Origin: a candidate division WOR-3 bacterium
GTDB lineage: Bacteria; Hydrothermota; Tepidihabitantia; Tepidihabitantales; DTDR01
Assembly (NCBI GenBank): GCA_039801725.1
Contig: JBDRVE010000013.1
Span: forward strand, 1-40,561
Reading direction: 5' to 3'
Length of the DNA stretch: 40,561 bases
Each line of letters opens with the position of its first letter. Position 1 is the stretch's first letter. A program made the position numbers and the translations under genes. A model generated the notes under the pieces. The model had not been told where the DNA came from. It saw nothing but the letters and a program-made list of their open reading frames with translations, and made no database searches. Below are positions 39,150 to 40,561 of this stretch, one piece after another.

Positions 39150-40166
39150 ATGAAAAAGATAACTTTATTTTCTATTATATTTATTTCTTTTTCTTTTGCT
39201 TATTATGATATTCTTTATCCCAATAGTTATCCGGGTTTAGATACTTTAAAATGGTGTAATATTGAACCTTATGGTGGTGGTTATACTGGCAGTGGTAAAT
39301 ATTTTGGTTATGGTGTCAAATTAACTCCCAATTATTATCCGGCGATTATTAATGGTGTTTATCATCGAGTATTTAGACTTTATCATCCGGCGATGCATAT
39401 TAGGATTGTGGATGATGATGGTAGTGGTGGCGCACCGCAGACTACCTTATTTTTCTTTGATACCTTAGCAACAAGTTATACCTTATCTTTTGTCTATCAT
39501 CCAGTGCCGCCAAATTGCACTATTTGGGATGGTAGTTTCTATCTTTTTATCTTAAATGGTTATGATACAACTTATGGTCTTAATTGGTTAAGGGATTCAA
39601 GTTTAAATGCTCCTTCGGGTATTCATTGGCGTCATCAACAAGGGGTTGGTTATTCTTTATTCTCACCAGCAAGTGATATGCAGATGTGCGCGATTGTTGA
39701 ATATCACGATGTTTCATTAGATTCAATCGCTGGATTACCTGATACCTGCTATCTTGATTCTATCTATCCGATTGATATCTGGACAAAAGAATGGGGTGGG
39801 TTTTTTGAAAGAGAGGTTCCGATAGTTTTTAAACTAAATGAGATACCAGTGGAAACTACTTATTTGACTCTGCCACCAAATAGCCGAATAAGAACAAGAA
39901 TATTCTGGCGAGTAAACCTGCCAACTGGAAACTATCTCGCAAAAATATATACTGTTTTGAGAAGTGATACAAGAAAGATAAATGATACAATAAGATTAAA
40001 TATTACAATAACTCGCGCGGTTGGTATTAAAGAAAAGGAGAAAGAGGTTAGTTTAAAGATTTATAATATTTTGGGAAAAAGAATAAATAACTCTATCTCT
40101 TTAAGAAAGGGAATTTACTTTATTAAAGAAGAGAAGAAGATAAGAAAGAAGGTGATAATAAAATAA
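39150..40166 (+). CDS. Secreted protein with C-terminal sorting domain
   Basis: A 338-residue exported protein. A signal peptide (MKKITLFSIIFISFSFA) is followed by an aromatic-rich beta domain of about 170 residues (GGGYTGSGKYFGYGVKLTP, DDDGSGGAPQTTLFFFDTL), then a CARDB/Ig-like part (LDSIAGLPDTCYLDSIYPI, TYLTLPPNSRIRTRIFW), and a C-terminal segment VSLKIYNILGKRI, then LRKGIYFIK and a basic tail. That last segment is the type IX-like sorting domain common in FCB bacteria and WOR-3. It should be displayed or released at the cell surface. Alone between a promoter and a minus-strand gene. Confidence 0.8.
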   Translation: MKKITLFSIIFISFSFAYYDILYPNSYPGLDTLKWCNIEPYGGGYTGSGKYFGYGVKLTPNYYPAIINGVYHRVFRLYHPAMHIRIVDDDGSGGAPQTTLFFFDTLATSYTLSFVYHPVPPNCTIWDGSFYLFILNGYDTTYGLNWLRDSSLNAPSGIHWRHQQGVGYSLFSPASDMQMCAIVEYHDVSLDSIAGLPDTCYLDSIYPIDIWTKEWGGFFEREVPIVFKLNEIPVETTYLTLPPNSRIRTRIFWRVNLPTGNYLAKIYTVLRSDTRKINDTIRLNITITRAVGIKEKEKEVSLKIYNILGKRINNSISLRKGIYFIKEEKKIRKKVIIK

Positions 40167-40368
40167 TTAAGTATCTTCTTTCTCATTATCTTTGCTTTTC
40201 CATTTTTCCATTATTCTTTTTGCGTCCTCATCTAATTTTTTGATTAAACGGTTGGTGCTTCTTTCAAGATAAATAAATAAATAGATACCCGATAATATCA
40301 ATATTACTATCAATATTATAAAAATAATTTATTATAAAAATAATTTCTATTGGAGATAATCTCTTCAT
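40167..40368 (-). pseudogene. Small membrane protein gene broken by a 16-bp tandem duplication
   Basis: On the minus strand an ATG at 40368 reads MKRLSPIEIIFII and is then out of frame with a sequence that reads LIVILILSGIYLFIYLERS through KKLDEDAKRIMEKWKSKDN to a stop at 40167. The break lies exactly at a 16-base direct repeat (40314-40329 and 40330-40345). Removing one copy joins the two parts into a 61-residue protein with one membrane helix and a charged tail. Function unknown. Confidence 0.7.
40314..40345. repeat. Perfect 16-bp tandem duplication
   Basis: TATTATAAAAATAATT occurs twice with no gap. Sixteen is not a multiple of three, so it shifts the frame of the small minus-strand gene it lies in. 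Confidence 0.95.
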
Positions 40369-40369
40369 T

Positions 40370-40561
40370 TTATTTGTGGGCGACCAGTTCTGCCAGATAC
40401 TTTAATATTTCGGTATGCCTTTTATCCATTTATTCAATTATCCTTTCCAATCTTAAATTTTCTTCATTCATTATCTCTTGCGTTCTTTTTCATTATTTCT
40501 TCCAATCTTCTATTTCCCTCTTCAATTATTAATTTTGCTCGCATATCTTCGGTGTGGATTA
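40370..40561 (-). pseudogene. Decayed coiled-coil gene at the window edge
   Basis: Minus-strand frames read MRAKLIIEEGNRRLEEIMKKN (40544 to a stop at 40464), then in another frame NEENLRLERIIE and a stop, then MDKRHTEILKYLAELVAHK with a stop at 40370, one base before the next ATG. Together they look like one charged helical protein broken by at least one frameshift and one stop. It may continue beyond the window. The pairing with the membrane gene downstream suggests a former operon. Confidence 0.4.

Noticed and set aside
1-40561. tRNA, rRNA and insertion-sequence transposase genes
   Set aside because: I looked for tRNA arms, rRNA segments and transposase motifs on both strands and saw none; a dedicated scan could still find a degenerate one.

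Overview
The window is low-GC DNA from what looks like a thermophilic or anaerobic bacterium of the FCB-like candidate phyla, with candidate phylum WOR-3 (Stahlbacteria/Hydrothermota) as my best guess. The reasons are two tandem GWxTD-domain proteins, a secreted protein with a type IX-like C-terminal sorting domain, [FeFe]-hydrogenase maturases, LolA, PBP4 and RimO. I assigned the lineage from gene content only.

Region 1 (1-2.3 kb) is the leader-distal end of a CRISPR array followed by a minus-strand DNA-repair pair, a Fpg/Nei-type glycosylase overlapping UV endonuclease UvsE.

Region 2 (2.9-15.6 kb) is an accessory island of mostly unrecognised plus-strand genes. Its backbone is a module present twice: a small Cys-pair (CxYC) protein, a small helical protein with the motif EIMADVDLRLAL, a MoxR-type AAA+ ATPase, and a large protein joining an HExxH metallopeptidase-like domain to a MIDAS-containing VWA domain. 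Copy A spans 3895-7862 and also has a membrane protein. Copy B spans 10295-13286, and its CxYC gene is frameshifted. Copy B is followed by three proteins (13293-15555) that appear to be built from repeats of one domain. Fragments of these families lie between the intact genes, so the island has been duplicating and decaying. The same CRISPR repeat family occurs on both sides: the array at 1-216 and a decayed repeat-spacer-repeat remnant at 15663-15757. A further orphan repeat lies inside at 9380-9407. No cas genes are visible. I regard this island as the best candidate for an undescribed system.

Region 3 (16-27.9 kb) carries housekeeping and metabolic genes on both strands: a GT-C glycosyltransferase and an RNase H-like exonuclease; HydG and a HydE with a HypC domain fused to its N terminus (the second striking observation); MgtE, a compact PBP4-like protein, RimO, a PaaI-type thioesterase, LolA, a GT28-type glycosyltransferase and a PAS sensor kinase. 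Several of these genes have promoters placed 5-8 bases before the start codon, which predicts leaderless mRNAs.

Region 4 (28-38.8 kb) is a long, tightly packed plus-strand run: two GWxTD proteins, RicT/PSP1, ThiC, a class V aminotransferase, LarE-LarB-LarC for the nickel-pincer cofactor, a MATE transporter, and an ECF sigma / zinc anti-sigma / Spy-like envelope-stress set ending in a hairpin terminator. Region 5 (39.1 kb to the end) has a secreted sorting-domain protein and, on the minus strand, a small membrane-protein gene broken by an exact 16-bp tandem duplication plus another decayed small gene.
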